Source: an uncultured Hungatella sp. (lineage in GTDB: Bacteria; Bacillota; Clostridia; Lachnospirales; Lachnospiraceae). Taken from it: 64,000 bases of DNA. Every line of letters begins with the position of its first letter. The stretch's first letter is position 1. The notes beneath the pieces were generated by a model. The model searched no databases and was not told the origin of the DNA. It saw only the letters and a list, made by a program, of their open reading frames with translations. Below are positions 25,972 to 38,100 of the stretch, piece after piece. The translations under genes were made by a program, and so were the position numbers. The stretch is taken from positions 25,781 through 89,780 of the forward strand of contig CAJTUV010000012.1 in assembly GCA_910579515.1 (NCBI GenBank), read 5' to 3'.

Positions 25972-26982
25972 ATGGGAAAGAATGCTACTATCACTCAGAT
26001 TGCAGATTATCTTGGCCTCTCGCCGGCCACAGTATCCAGAGCGTTAAATCACCGCTCTATGGTAGGGAAAGATACCTTGGCCAGGATTGACGCGGCTATG
26101 GAGCTTTTTGGATACCAGCCGTCCAAATCACCGTCTTCAGAAGAGAACAGTCCCAGCCTGATTGTGCTGAATGTTCCAAATATCGGAAATATATTTTATC
26201 AGGACATTATAAAAGGCGCCCGTTCTTCGGCGGACGCCCATAACTATCGGTTTCTTATCAGCGAATCCCCGTTAGGGCATTCGGCTGTGCAGGAATACTG
26301 CCAGATGCTTTCTGGTATCGGCGCTTCTGGACTTATCCTTCTGAATTGTCTTCCTGAAGAAGACCTGCAGAAAATCAGAAAGATATGTCCTGTGGTGCAA
26401 TGCAGTGAATATAACAAAGAATCTGAGATTCCATACGTGGGTATTGACAATTATTCTGCTGCCAAAACCGCAGTAGAATATCTCCTCTCCTGCGGCCGCA
26501 ATAAGATTTCTCTGGTTAACGGACCAAGGAATTTTAACTATGCGGCTGAACGTTTTCGCGGTTTTATGGATACTATGAGTCAAGCCGGCCTCTCTGTCCC
26601 CAAAAACTGGATTGTTCAGCTTCCTGAGGTAGACTTTCAGATTGCCTATGCGGCTGTCTGCAAAATCTTAAATTCTGAGGTTTGCCCCAACGCTTTTTTT
26701 GCAGTTTCTGATATTTTTGCCGCGGCCATTATCCGAAGCGCTTATCGATACGGCTTAAGAGTTCCTGATGATATCATGGTCGTAGGATTCGATAATATTC
26801 CCATCTCCATGATGACCTGCCCGTCCATCACCACCGTCAGCCAGCCTACCTTCAGCCAAGGGTATGCAGCCTGTGAACTGTTGATGGACCTCATTGAAAA
26901 TCCTCAGATTCATGTCCAGTCTCTGATTCTGGAAACAGAGTTGATTGTAAGGGAGTCAACCTCCATAAAACGTGGCGTATAG
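25972..26982 (+). CDS. LacI family transcriptional regulator (about 336 aa)
   Basis: The N-terminal helix-turn-helix reads ITQIADYLGLSPATVSRALNH, the hallmark of LacI repressors, followed by a hinge and a periplasmic-binding-type effector domain (SPSLIVLNVPNIGNIFYQDI, GFDNIPISMMTCPSITTVSQ). GGAGGAAT before ATG 25972 decides the start; the longer open frame lacks a site. It is divergent from the sugar operon and flanked by two identical operators, so it very likely represses that operon until the sugar is present. Confidence 0.92.
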   Translation: MGKNATITQIADYLGLSPATVSRALNHRSMVGKDTLARIDAAMELFGYQPSKSPSSEENSPSLIVLNVPNIGNIFYQDIIKGARSSADAHNYRFLISESPLGHSAVQEYCQMLSGIGASGLILLNCLPEEDLQKIRKICPVVQCSEYNKESEIPYVGIDNYSAAKTAVEYLLSCGRNKISLVNGPRNFNYAAERFRGFMDTMSQAGLSVPKNWIVQLPEVDFQIAYAAVCKILNSEVCPNAFFAVSDIFAAAIIRSAYRYGLRVPDDIMVVGFDNIPISMMTCPSITTVSQPTFSQGYAACELLMDLIENPQIHVQSLILETELIVRESTSIKRGV

Positions 26983-26984
26983 AC

Positions 26985-27021
26985 AAACTTGGTGCCAGAG
27001 ATAATCTCCAGCACCAAGTTT
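26985..27021. terminator. Shared terminator hairpin between convergent LacI and ROK genes
   Basis: AAACTTGGTGC at 26985-26995 pairs perfectly with GCACCAAGTTT at 27011-27021. The stem begins two bases after the LacI gene and ends 14 bases before the ROK stop. Its T-runs are short, so efficiency is uncertain. Confidence 0.6.
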
Positions 27022-27035
27022 CACAGTTTCGTCAA

Positions 27036-28163
27036 TTATACCTGTTCTACAAAATTTTCAATCACTGCAAGTGCGGCTCCAAGCGCCGCCGCTCCTGTCT
27101 TATATCTACAGCTCTTTACAAACTGCTGTTCTTCCATAAATGTGTTTCGATTTGACACCTTGTTCCATAGTTTTGGCAAATACGGCTCTATATAATTTCC
27201 CACATAGCCTCCTAAAATCACATCACAGTCAAGGAGCATACGGATATTATTTAACGCAACTGCCAAAAAATCGGTATATGTGTTCCATATGTCCACAGCT
27301 TTTTGATCCTGCTCTTTTAGCAGTTCAAAAAATTTTTCCAGCTTTCCCTCTGCCATATCAGATAAGAGCAATGCACTGCAATATGCATCCAAACAGCCTT
27401 TTTTCCCGCAATAGCACAATTTCCCATCAGGAATCATGGTCATATGTCCCGCCTCGCCGCACCGGAAATTCTTTCCCTGAATCAATCCATGGTGATCCCA
27501 AACAGCTCCTCCCACCGTATTGCTTAAAGACAAGTAAAAGAACCGTTTTGTCTTATCTGAACCGATTGCTTCGGCGTAAGCCCCTGCATTCGCATCATTC
27601 ATAAAATAGCATGGATAAGAAAAATAACTGTCTACAGCATCAAACGGTATCTTTTGTATCCCTAAAACATGGGAATAAGTAATCCGCTTCTTATCCAGAT
27701 TGATGATTCCCGGAAAGGAGATTCCAATACCCAGAATTTTTTCACGTTCTGCACCGCTCTCATCCAAGAAAATCTCCAGCTCCCTGTCTACCATACAATA
27801 ATAAGATTCCTCGTGCTTATATGGCAGAAAAATGCGCGCATGATTTAAAATCTCCCCCGTCAGGTTTGTGAGTACAAAGCTGATATGGTTTTTCGTAATA
27901 TCAATTCCAACTGCCTGTCTTACATTAACCGCAGCTGACAGAGCCTTTGCCCGTCTTCCACCTGTTGACTGCAGTTCCCCGTTTTCTTCAATAAATCCCT
28001 TTTCGAGAAGTTCTTTTGTGAGCTGCGTCACCGTAGGCAGACTCATTTTCAAAGCATACGAAATGTCTGGATTCGAAACCATTTTGTGTTTACATATATA
28101 CCTAAAAACACGGTTTCTGTTATTTTTTTTAACCTCCATATTGGTTGCCTGTTTTCTCTCCAT
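27036..28163 (-). CDS. ROK family transcriptional regulator, NagC/XylR type (about 375 aa)
   Basis: A winged helix-turn-helix (SNPDISYALKMSLPTVTQLTKEL) precedes a ROK domain with the sugar-kinase-like GIDITKNHISFVLTNLTG, ISFPGI and the zinc motif CYCGKKGCLD. ROK repressors of this form respond to sugars or sugar phosphates. ATG 28163 is chosen because homology starts there; the ribosome site is weak. It is transcribed away from the NRPS operon and toward the LacI gene, with no gene of its own operon in sight, so its target is unknown. It could act on the sugar cluster or on a distant operon. Confidence 0.85.
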   Translation of the reverse strand: MERKQATNMEVKKNNRNRVFRYICKHKMVSNPDISYALKMSLPTVTQLTKELLEKGFIEENGELQSTGGRRAKALSAAVNVRQAVGIDITKNHISFVLTNLTGEILNHARIFLPYKHEESYYCMVDRELEIFLDESGAEREKILGIGISFPGIINLDKKRITYSHVLGIQKIPFDAVDSYFSYPCYFMNDANAGAYAEAIGSDKTKRFFYLSLSNTVGGAVWDHHGLIQGKNFRCGEAGHMTMIPDGKLCYCGKKGCLDAYCSALLLSDMAEGKLEKFFELLKEQDQKAVDIWNTYTDFLAVALNNIRMLLDCDVILGGYVGNYIEPYLPKLWNKVSNRNTFMEEQQFVKSCRYKTGAAALGAALAVIENFVEQV

Positions 28164-28295
28164 GTCATACCATCCGTACTTTATTAAAGTATTTTTTAGT
28201 ATATCACCCTGCTTTGCAAAATGCAACTTCGTCTTTACGCGAAATTATATTCTGCGTAGAAAACAGGCAGAAGCGTTGACGGAAATACGCCCCAG

Positions 28296-28703
28296 CTAAA
28301 ACTTCTTTTTTATCCGAAGAATATTTTGTCCGTCCCTGTATTCATATGAAATGTCATCCATTGTCTTTTTCACCATATAAATGCCCAGCCCACCGACACC
28401 GCGCTCCTCCATAGAGAGCGTGATGTCGGGATCAGCTTTTGCAAGCGGGTCATATGGAATACCATTGTCGATAAACGTTATCACCACCGCAAGGGGATTG
28501 TCCGTAACTTCAACACGAACGGTCACTATGCCAATCTCAGGATTATAGGCATAATATGCGATATTGCCGAATAGTTCGTCTATCGCTACATGAATCTGCC
28601 TCTTTGTTTTCATCGGGCAATCCCGTTGCTCAAGCTGCTCGTCTATAAAAGCGGTAACGGCAGCAATATTCTCTATTGTAGCGTCAATCGTAAGCTCTTT
28701 CAT
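28296..28703 (-). CDS. RsbW/SpoIIAB-like ATP-binding protein, anti-sigma kinase type (about 135 aa)
   Basis: The GHKL ATPase boxes are clear: N box AIDELFGNIAYYAY, G1 box FIDNGIPYDP and G2 box GVGGLGIYMVKKTMD. The size and single-domain form match serine kinases of the RsbW/SpoIIAB group, which bind a partner protein and phosphorylate a STAS antagonist. GGAGG before ATG 28703 supports the start. The gene follows a STAS gene by 78 bases and is the last gene of the NRPS operon. No sigma factor is encoded in this operon, so its binding target is not the usual one, or is encoded elsewhere. Confidence 0.85.
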   Translation of the reverse strand: MKELTIDATIENIAAVTAFIDEQLEQRDCPMKTKRQIHVAIDELFGNIAYYAYNPEIGIVTVRVEVTDNPLAVVITFIDNGIPYDPLAKADPDITLSMEERGVGGLGIYMVKKTMDDISYEYRDGQNILRIKKKF

Positions 28704-28781
28704 ATCAATTCGCCTCCATTCTCGCCTTTTATTCAAGACAAAGCATTGTGATGTCGCCATTGGATCACAGAACCATACTGC

Positions 28782-29084
28782 TTATTTTGTTTGTATATCA
28801 AAATTCTGGTCAAATCCAGTAAGCTTAAATACCTCCATCACTTCGCTGCTGACATGGATTATGGAAAACTTTCCATTCATGCTTTTAAGCTTCTTAGATG
28901 CCAATATAACCATACGAAGCCCCGCCGATGCAATATATTCCAGTTTATCAAAATCAAGTATCAGGCTCTCTATATCAGAAAGCGCCTCAATTTCCCTGCC
29001 CAGCTCTGGGGCTGAATTTGTGTCCAGCCATCCCTCGATCGAGAGAATGACTTTGTTGTTTTCCATTGTTTTAGTAATCGTCAC
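28782..29084 (-). CDS. STAS-domain anti-anti-sigma factor (RsbV/SpoIIAA type, about 100 aa)
   Basis: The STAS fold is recognisable from SIEGWLDTNSAPELGREIEAL, LILDFDKLEYIASAGLRMV and KLTGFDQNFDI. The serine of ASAGLR occupies the position phosphorylated by RsbW-type kinases, so this is a regulated member. The GGAGGAG site fits a GTG at 29084 better than the ATG at 29099, which lies inside that site. It sits between the NRPS and the RsbW-like gene, with 54 bases to the NRPS stop. Together with the free kinase and the kinase domain fused to the MATE exporter it forms a partner-switching set within a biosynthetic operon. Confidence 0.85.
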   Translation of the reverse strand: MTITKTMENNKVILSIEGWLDTNSAPELGREIEALSDIESLILDFDKLEYIASAGLRMVILASKKLKSMNGKFSIIHVSSEVMEVFKLTGFDQNFDIQTK

Positions 29085-29138
29085 TTTTATCTCCTCCATA
29101 AAAAATTAATATAAAATTTTCGTAGTACTAGAGCGTAT

Positions 29139-32100
29139 TTAAAATTCATTTTCAAAAAAGTTCAGTCCCTCTAATGCTTCGATTGCCTTTGCAAGGTATC
29201 TGTTATCCGTTATATTCCATTTGAATCCCAAACGGTAAAGCACTTCGGTTGTAAAAGCATTATCATAATCAATCGTGTAGAGTTCCTCATCATCATGAGA
29301 AGTATAAGCGATAAGCCCCGATACCGCATCACTTGTTTCATGTTCTGCCGCATACGCATTGACCGTCTCAACGAATTGATCTCCAGGCATAATTTTAATG
29401 TCAAAGCCCCTCTCACGCATTTCATATATCACATCACTCATAAAAATCCTGTGGTTGTTGCAGGCATGGAATACCGTAAACCTGCTGTCTGTTCCCGCAA
29501 GACAGAGCACTGCGGCCGCTGTTTCATCAATCGGGGAAAATTCAGCGCCTTCATTCATGCTGTCCATTGGAAATGCGCCAACTGCAGCGTACCCACGCAA
29601 ACTCCTTAGAAAACCATTCGTGATAAAGTTAATCTGGAACTCTCCATCTCTGTGGCGGCTCATAAGATTACCGACACGAATCACTTTCGCATCAAGACCT
29701 TTTGCGGCCGCTTCCAGCACAGCACGTTCTGCAAGGAACTTTGTGCGTATATACTCATTGGCAATCCTCTGACCAAAATACAGATCATTTTCACCAAATT
29801 TTTGATCCATCGGCGGCTTGCCGTCCATACCCTCGCCGCCTACTGATATGGTTGAAATCTGTACAAGCCTTCTGTTTGCCGACGAGCAGAGATCTATCAG
29901 ATATTTGACGCCTGTTACATTGATCTTTTCTAACATCTCGCCCGCTGCAAAATGTTTGACGCAGGCAGCACAGTTAATCAATGTGGTAAAAGGTACGTCT
30001 TTTAATCTGTCTACCTCTTTGCTGTCCGTTATGTCGCTGTCAATGCAGATAATCCTGTCGCCAAAAAGTTCGGTATATGGCAAATCAAAATAATACATCA
30101 GCATATTCATCAGACGCCGCTCGCTTGACTCATATCTGCCTTTGCGCACCATACAATATGCCTTGCCATCGTAATTGTCAAGAAATTCTTTTAACACGTG
30201 AATCCCCAGAAAACCTGTTGCACCCGTAATCAGGATATCGCCTAACTCCTTTTTCTCCACACAGTCAGCGTTTTGCCTGTTATTTGCAGCAATCAGCGTA
30301 TCAATGGCATTGTAGGAATAATTTGCAAATTCATCTGTATTTTCCTTCTGCACCTCATCCCCATATAATGCCTTGGCAAGCGCGCGCACCGTAGGATATT
30401 TGAAAATATCTGCATATACCAGAGGAATCTTCTCATTCAGGCACATTACTGCAACCTTGGAAGCAGCAAGGGAGGTACCGCCAATTTTAAAGAAATCATC
30501 ATCGATTCCTACCTTTTCCCGCCCTAATGCCTTTTCAAACAGCTTACACAGTTTTATCTGCGCTCCCGTCTGAGGCGCGGCATAATCGGTGCGCTCTTCC
30601 ATAACGGCCGGCTTCGGCAAAGCACGCTTATCAATCTTTCCGCCAGGCGTAACAGGCATTTTGTCCAGATGTGTATAGAACGCAGGCACCATGTATTCTG
30701 GAAGCAATGGACTTAAAAATTCTTTCCAATCCCCCTCTTTGTACTCTGTTCCGGTATAATAAGCCGCAATATATGTTACACCGTTCTGATCTACAGGGAT
30801 TGCCGCCGCCTCAAAAACGCCGTCGCGATTCAGGACTGCCCCCTCGATCTCGCCAAGTTCCACGCGGAATCCATTAATCTTAATCTGGGAATCAATCCGC
30901 CCGATATATTCAATATTTCCATCGCCTTTCAGACGTACCATATCGCCTGTATGATACAGCCTTTCCTCATCCTTGCACGTGGCAAAAGGATTTGGCACAA
31001 ATACGGAGGCTGTTTTTTCCGGCAGATTATGGTAGCCTCTTGCCACCTGCCGCCCTGCCACGCAAAGCTCTCCTGGCGCTCCCACAGGTACACGCTTTAA
31101 GTTCTCATCTACGATGTAACTCCTTACATTGAGCTGTGATTTGCCAATGGGAATCGTTTTATATTCCTTGTCAACCACAAACTCTGTGGACGAAACGGTA
31201 TTTTCCGTAGGCCCATAGCCGTTTACCATCATATACTTCCTATCATAATAGCGCTTAAACTTTTCGCCTCCCAGGGTAAGAATCCTTAAAGCGCAATCCC
31301 CTGTCAGCGTTTCCGCCACAAGCTCGCCCATCTGCGTCGGCATGGTCGCTACCGTAATCGGCTCGTTTTCAAAGGTACGGCAGACAGCGACAGCATCCTT
31401 CCTGACACTTTCTGGGAAAATATAGAGGGAGGCTCCCACTGTCAAAGGCGCAAACAGGTCATGTACTGAAGCGTCAAAGCAGAAAGAGGAAAATTCCCCA
31501 TACATATCCTCTGGAACTGTCTTATGGAAGGTGACTGTATGCTCAATTAATGTCATAAGATTGCGGTGTTCCAGCATAACGCCCTTTGGTTTTCCTGTCG
31601 AGCCAGAGGTGTAAATCATATATGCCAGATTCTCTGGAAGTGGCGGCGTCAAATCTGCTTTTCCTGTAAAGCCTATTCCCTCTTTTTCAATCTCGTCAAG
31701 ATAAATTACATTCTTGTCATACCCCTCTGTCAGCGGTCGATATTTCCTCATAAGAAGAAGATTTTCACTTCCGCTGTCAGAGAGCATATATTCAATTCTC
31801 TCCTGCGGATATTCTGGATCAAGGGGAACATATGCGCCTCCCGCTTTCATAATTCCTACAAACGCCTCCACAAATTCCCTTGTCCGGCCGCATAAAATTC
31901 CGGCAACCTTTTCCTGTCCAAAACCATTATTCTTCAGTTTATCAGCGACATACTCCGACACTGCATCAAGCTCTGCATAGGTTATTGTACCGTTCTCATC
32001 TTTTACAGCAATATTGTTCGGATATTTTGACACAGCTTCCCTGAACAGGTCGATAAAAGTCTTCCCCATATACTGCGGCGTATTTACCATCTTATCCTGT

Positions 32101-35100
32101 TCATCGAACAGAAGACGTATCTCTGACGGTTCCTTTCCATCAAGGAAAGCCCTTGTGGTGATTTCAAGGTTTTCTATCAGATACTCAGCCGTCTCCTTTT
32201 CAAACAAATCGCTTCTGTATTCCAGTTCATAGATATATTCGCCGTTTTCAATGCTCATCATAAGCGAAATCGGCTCCTTTGCCGCATTTAGGCCAAGGGG
32301 GATTTCTTCTGCAGCCTCTCCACAGATTTTAGTAAATGCAAAATTCCCGCCCTGATACACAAACATCGTATCAGGTTTAATATGGAAATTGCGGCTGATT
32401 TCCTGGAACGGATAAATATCGTGATCCATCATTCCCATAAGCTGGTTTTTAATTGTCACAAAATAATCTTCCGTATTTTTCGTCGTATCGCACACCACAG
32501 GCAATGTTTTGACAAACATACCGATTGTATCAGAAAGACGTGAGTCATTTCTGCCATGATAGATGGTTGTAAATACACTCTTAGGGGCAAAATGGTATCT
32601 CGCCAGCGCTGCGCCAAATATACCTGTGAAAAATACATTCTCTGTTATACCATATTTCTCGCAGATCGCATGCACAGCTTCCTTGCTGATGACATCACTC
32701 TTTCTGCACAAGTTCCCAATGCCCGGTGTCTCTTCATTTTTGTCAGGATAAAGACTGGTGTCCGGGCCGCAGTCTTTCAATACAGAAGAGTAAAATTCTT
32801 CCGCTTTTTTATACTTTTCTCCCTGTACCGCCTTTTCGTTGTCAAGCGCTGCATCATAGGCAGTATACGCCTCTGTTGTAAGCTTTTCGCCCTCATACGC
32901 CCTGTCGATATCCGACAAAATAACAGAAAGAGAGGTGCCGTCTGCAATCAGATGATGCACGTCAAGGAACAGATAACTTCCCTCATGTGTCCTATGTATC
33001 TCAAAACGGAACAACGGCTCGTGAAACAGCGGAAATGGCCTTACCAGTTTTTTCCTGTCCATGCCGTCAATAATTTCAGCGGCGTATTTCAAATGATCAT
33101 TCCTGCGCTGGCGTATTTCACCGTCCTCATCCATAAAAAGCTGCACTTTCAGATATGGATGCACTTTTACTGTCTGCTCTATTGCTTCTTTTAGCCGGAT
33201 TAAATCTATCTTGGGACTTAGCCGGAACAAATATGGAATATTATAAACCGTTGTTCCCATATTCGCCGTACAGTCTACAAAGATGCCTGCCTGCGCATTA
33301 GTAAGAGGATACACCTCCCGCACTTCATGTATCTCGGATTTTTCCGCCCCCAGAAGAAATCTTTCTAACTGGACGACCGTTGGATTTTCCCTGATATCAT
33401 TGGTCTTGATCGCCACGTCAAATTTCTTTGCCAGAAGTACATTAAGTTTTATCGCACTGATAGAAGTCAGTCCCGCAAACTGAATATCCGTAGTGATGCC
33501 AAACTCCCTGTGCCCGATTGCTTCAGCAACGCAGTCGCAAATACGCTGCTGCATTTCATTTTTCGGCGGAATCATTTCCTCCACTGCCTTTTGCGGCTTT
33601 GGCAGAGCGCGCTTGTTGACCTTCTGGTTCTGATTTAATGGAATCCGGTCAATCTGCATCGTTACAGCCGGTACCATATACGGCGGCTTTGTTTCCAAAA
33701 TAAAAGCATTCAGCTTCACTGTATCAATCTGCTCATCTGACACAACATACGCTGCGATATATTTACCGCCGCCCTCCTCATCAAATGCAGCAACTGTAGC
33801 ATCTTTAATCTCCGGATAACGCCGGATCACTTCCTCCACTTCCGTAAGCTCAATCCGAAATCCTCTTATTTTTACCTGGGCATCCCGTCTGCCCACAAAA
33901 GAAATATTTCCATCATTTAAGTAGCGCACCACATCGCCTGTGTGGTACATCCGCTCGTATCCCTCCTGGTCAGTATAAGGATTTTTGGCATACACCTCTC
34001 TTGTTTTCTCCGGACGGTTCAAGTAGCCCCGTGATACCTGCCTGCCTGAGACGAGCAGTTCACCGGACGCCCCTGCCGGCAGGCGGTGTCCTTTGTCATC
34101 GACAATATAGAGTTTCAGATTATCCAGCGGCTTCCCGATTGGAATATCATCATAATACCGATCCATCTCAAAGATCGTTGTATAAACCGTACATTCCGTA
34201 GGCCCATAGACATTGTAAAATCTGATACCCTCCGGCGGATTTAAAGGAACCAGCTTCTCTCCGCCCGTACTGAGATGTTTTAATGTTTTGCTCTTTATTT
34301 CCATTGCGAACTGGCGTCCCACCTGTGTCGTCATAAAGGTATGGGTAATCTGGTTCTCTTCAAAATAATCACAGAGTGCAAAAAGGTCAAGGCGTATTTC
34401 CTCGGCAATGATATTTAATTGCGCACCTGCTGTGAGAGACGTAAAAATATCCATCATAGATGCGTCAAAACCATAGGAGGCATAGGCGGCTAGGCGGGCA
34501 GAACCGTCAAACTGATATTGTCTGTGATACCATCTGCAGAATGCAGTGATATTTCCATACTCAATCATACAGCCCTTGGGAACCCCTGTCGATCCTGATG
34601 TGTAAAGCAGCGTAAACAAATCCTCCGGCTTTGGAGACGGCATCTTTTCCATATATTCCGGAAGGTCTGGTATCTCATCAAGATACAATATCTGTCCTGT
34701 ATACTCAGATACCAATTCACGCATCTTCTGTGTAGTAATCAACAATTTCGCACCGCTGTCCTCCAGCATAAAGTGCAGTCTGTCCTGAGGATACGTATGG
34801 TCAAGCGGCTGGCAGGCACAGCCGCTGCGGGCAATACCCATCGAACAGATTGCCATATATTCACAGCGCGGAATCAGCACAGCAGCTACATCACCTGCTG
34901 TTAATCCCTTCCTGATAAGAGCGCCCGCAAGATTACGCGTTAATTTTTCAACCTCACTGTATGTATATCTGACATTTTCGTATACAACGGCTGTCTGGCC
35001 GGGATATTCAGCAGCAGCAGCCTCAAACATCTCCACAACCGTTTTGCTGTCATCATATGGCACTTCTGTCTCATTAAAACTGTCAAGCATTTTTTCCTGT

Positions 35101-38100
35101 CGCTCTGAAAGGATTGTCACATCGGACACCTTGCGGCAGCCGAATATGGATTTGAAAGCGGCATTGTAAGAATCCATAAGATTCTGAACCGTTTCCTCCT
35201 GATACAAGTCACTGCGGTACTCCGCTGTCAGATAATACTCCCCGTCATAGAGACGAACCTGGAGCAACAGTGGCTCTTTGGGCAGGTCGAGGGACAAATC
35301 CTCACCAACAGCAACGGTATTTCCCAGCGGGTAATCGTCTGTAAGTTCTGCCTGATATGCAAAAATCAAATCAGAACTTATCCCATATTTTGCAGCAATA
35401 TCGGAAAACGGGAAAATATCATTTGCCATGGAATTCATTAACTGTTCCTGCAAAGAAGCCATATAGGATACTACTGTTGTCTTATCATCAAATTTACAAT
35501 ATACAGGAAGCGTTTTTACAAGCATGCATACCGTATTCTCAAGCCTCGAATCGTTCCTGCCATTATAGATAGTAGCAAACAGCGATTCCTTTGCATTTGA
35601 CCAGCGGGACATCAGGATTCCAAAGACTCCGGTAAAGAGTGTATTTGGCGTAATTCCCAATCTTTCACAAAGCTTAAGGGCCGCTTCTGCAGAAACTGAC
35701 ATTTTATATTCTGCCAGCCCCTTTTTGGGCGTATCTTCTTTTTTGTCAAAAATCGGAAGCGACTCGGCTTCAATCCCCTGAAAAATATTGTCATAATAAA
35801 GAGCAGCCTTTTTATAACCGCCTCTCTCCACTGCATATTCCTCTGAAACAGCCGCATCAAAACCTGTGTAGTCTTCTTCTTCCAAGTCTTCGCCCATATA
35901 GGCACGGTTCAAGTCCCCCCAAAAAATATCATAGGAATTTCCATCTGCCATGATGTGGTGAAAATCTACAAACAGATACTTCTTCGTCTCAGTCTGGTAG
36001 ATGGTAATCTGGAACAGCCTGCCCCCTTCTAATTGAAATGGCTTTACAAGACTGTTCTTCTTAAACTCACTGTCTGTTGTTTTGATAATCTCAGGCACAA
36101 AATCTTCTGAAAAAGGTTTTTGAACCATTTCTCCGTCTTCACTGATCCCAAAACGCGCCGTCATATAGGAATGTGCCCGAATGGTTTTAGCCACTGCATT
36201 GGCAAGTTTCTCTTCGTCAATACTGTTGTCAAGCGTAAACAAAAACGGTATATTATAAATCGTTGTTTCTGGATTCTTCGCACACTCCGCAAAAATCCCT
36301 TTCTGGGAACCTGTTAAAGGATAAACGCTACGGCGTTCCATTGCAGCAGGCGCTTCTGCATTCCTGATAAATTCCTCCATAAGTACCACCGTATTATACT
36401 GGGTGATATCGCTGGTCTTTATCGCTATGCCAAATCCTTCTGCCAGCAAGACATTTAATTTCATTGCTCCCAGAGAAGTAAGCCCTGCACGGTAAAATGA
36501 CGTGTTGATGCCAAAGTTGCTGTTATTGGTAACAGATGCTACAATATCAAAAATCTTTTGCTGCATCTTATTTTTAGGCACCTCATAATCGCCCTGTTTC
36601 AACACTGGTTTTGGCAGTGATTTTTTGTCTATCTTCTGATTTGCCGTCAGGGGCATTTCCTCAAGCTGAATCAGGATATCTGGCACCATATAGTAGGCAA
36701 GGCTCTCTGCCGCAAAATCAGAAAGCTCCTGTGAGTCGATTTCTTTTGTGGCGGTATAGTATACACAAAGCTGCTCATCAATCACTACCGCTACTGCATT
36801 CAAAACGTCTGCATGGCTTAGAATCACTTCCTCAACCTCACCCAGCTCAATTCGAAGGCCTCTGAGTTTTACCTGATTATCCTTTCTTCCATGAAATTCA
36901 ATCTCCCCCTCAGAATTAATCAGGGCAAGGTCTCCTGACTTGTAGCCACGCATACCTTGATACTCAATAAATACCTCGGCCGTCTTTTCAGGAAGGTTCC
37001 GATATCCACGCCCCACACCCTTTCCACAGATCAGAAGCTCGCCAACCTGCCCATCCGGCACTTCTTTATTGTTCTCATCAATAATATATACAAGCACATT
37101 GGCATTCGGCATGCCAATGGTGATATTCTCACTACTCGTAATCACCTTCATAGTACAGCTGATCGTTGTTTCTGTAGGCCCATATCCGTTCATGATATAT
37201 GCTTCCGGATTGACCGCACATATTTTGTCATACAATCCTCCCTGAAATGCTTCAGCGCCTAGATCGTAGGAACGAACCTGCTTTAACGCCTCCCGCATTT
37301 TCGGAATTTCCATCATAACAGAAAGAAAAGATGGTGTTGTTGTTATACTATCAACGCCATGCTTGAGAATGGTATCCGCAAGCAAATCCAGATTATGTAT
37401 TTCCTCCTCTGTTGCAATGACAACTGTCATACCATTTGCGAGAGGAATAAACTCTTCCATAATAGAAACGTCAAATGTCATTGCCGCAAGCGCAAGAACA
37501 ACCGACGCTTTTTCTGTAAATCCAAGGGTTTCATGGTTCTTTGGGTTTGCATTTACGAAATTTGACAGATTCCCCTGTTCAATCATAACACCCTTAGGCT
37601 TTCCTGTAGAACCTGACGTATAAATAACATAGCATAAGTCTTTTTCACGAATTTCCCGATTGGGATTTTGCGTGTTTTTACCTTTCAAAATCTCGTCGAT
37701 AATAAGAGGAGTACACTCTAATGTCTCCCACAAATCTCTGAACTGATTCTTTGTCTTTTCATCTGTAATAATCCACTTTGCGCCGCTATCTTCTAAAATA
37801 TAACGCACACGCTCCTTCGGATATTCGACTGAAATACAAGTAAATGCCCCGCCTGCCTTTAAGATTCCCTGCGTCGCAGTATAAACTTTTATGCCACGTT
37901 CTAAAAGGACGGCTACAATCGTTTCTGCCTCTACCCCATTTTTAATCAGAACATCTGCCACCTTGTTTGCATCAGCATTCAGTTCACCATACGTTTTACT
38001 CTCGCCGTTTGAAATGACTGCCGTTTTGTCCGGATGCATTTCTACCTGTTTTTCGAACATACTTACTACTGATACAAAATCAATTTCGTAAATTGTGTCG

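Noticed and set aside
28296..28703. Sensor histidine kinase
   Set aside because: The protein is a lone GHKL domain of RsbW size, without a phosphorylatable-histidine helix or sensor region.
32556..33194. 212-codon plus-strand open frame inside the NRPS gene
   Set aside because: It is antisense to a conserved condensation domain, has no ribosome site and its cysteine/arginine/phenylalanine-rich composition is that of a shadow frame.
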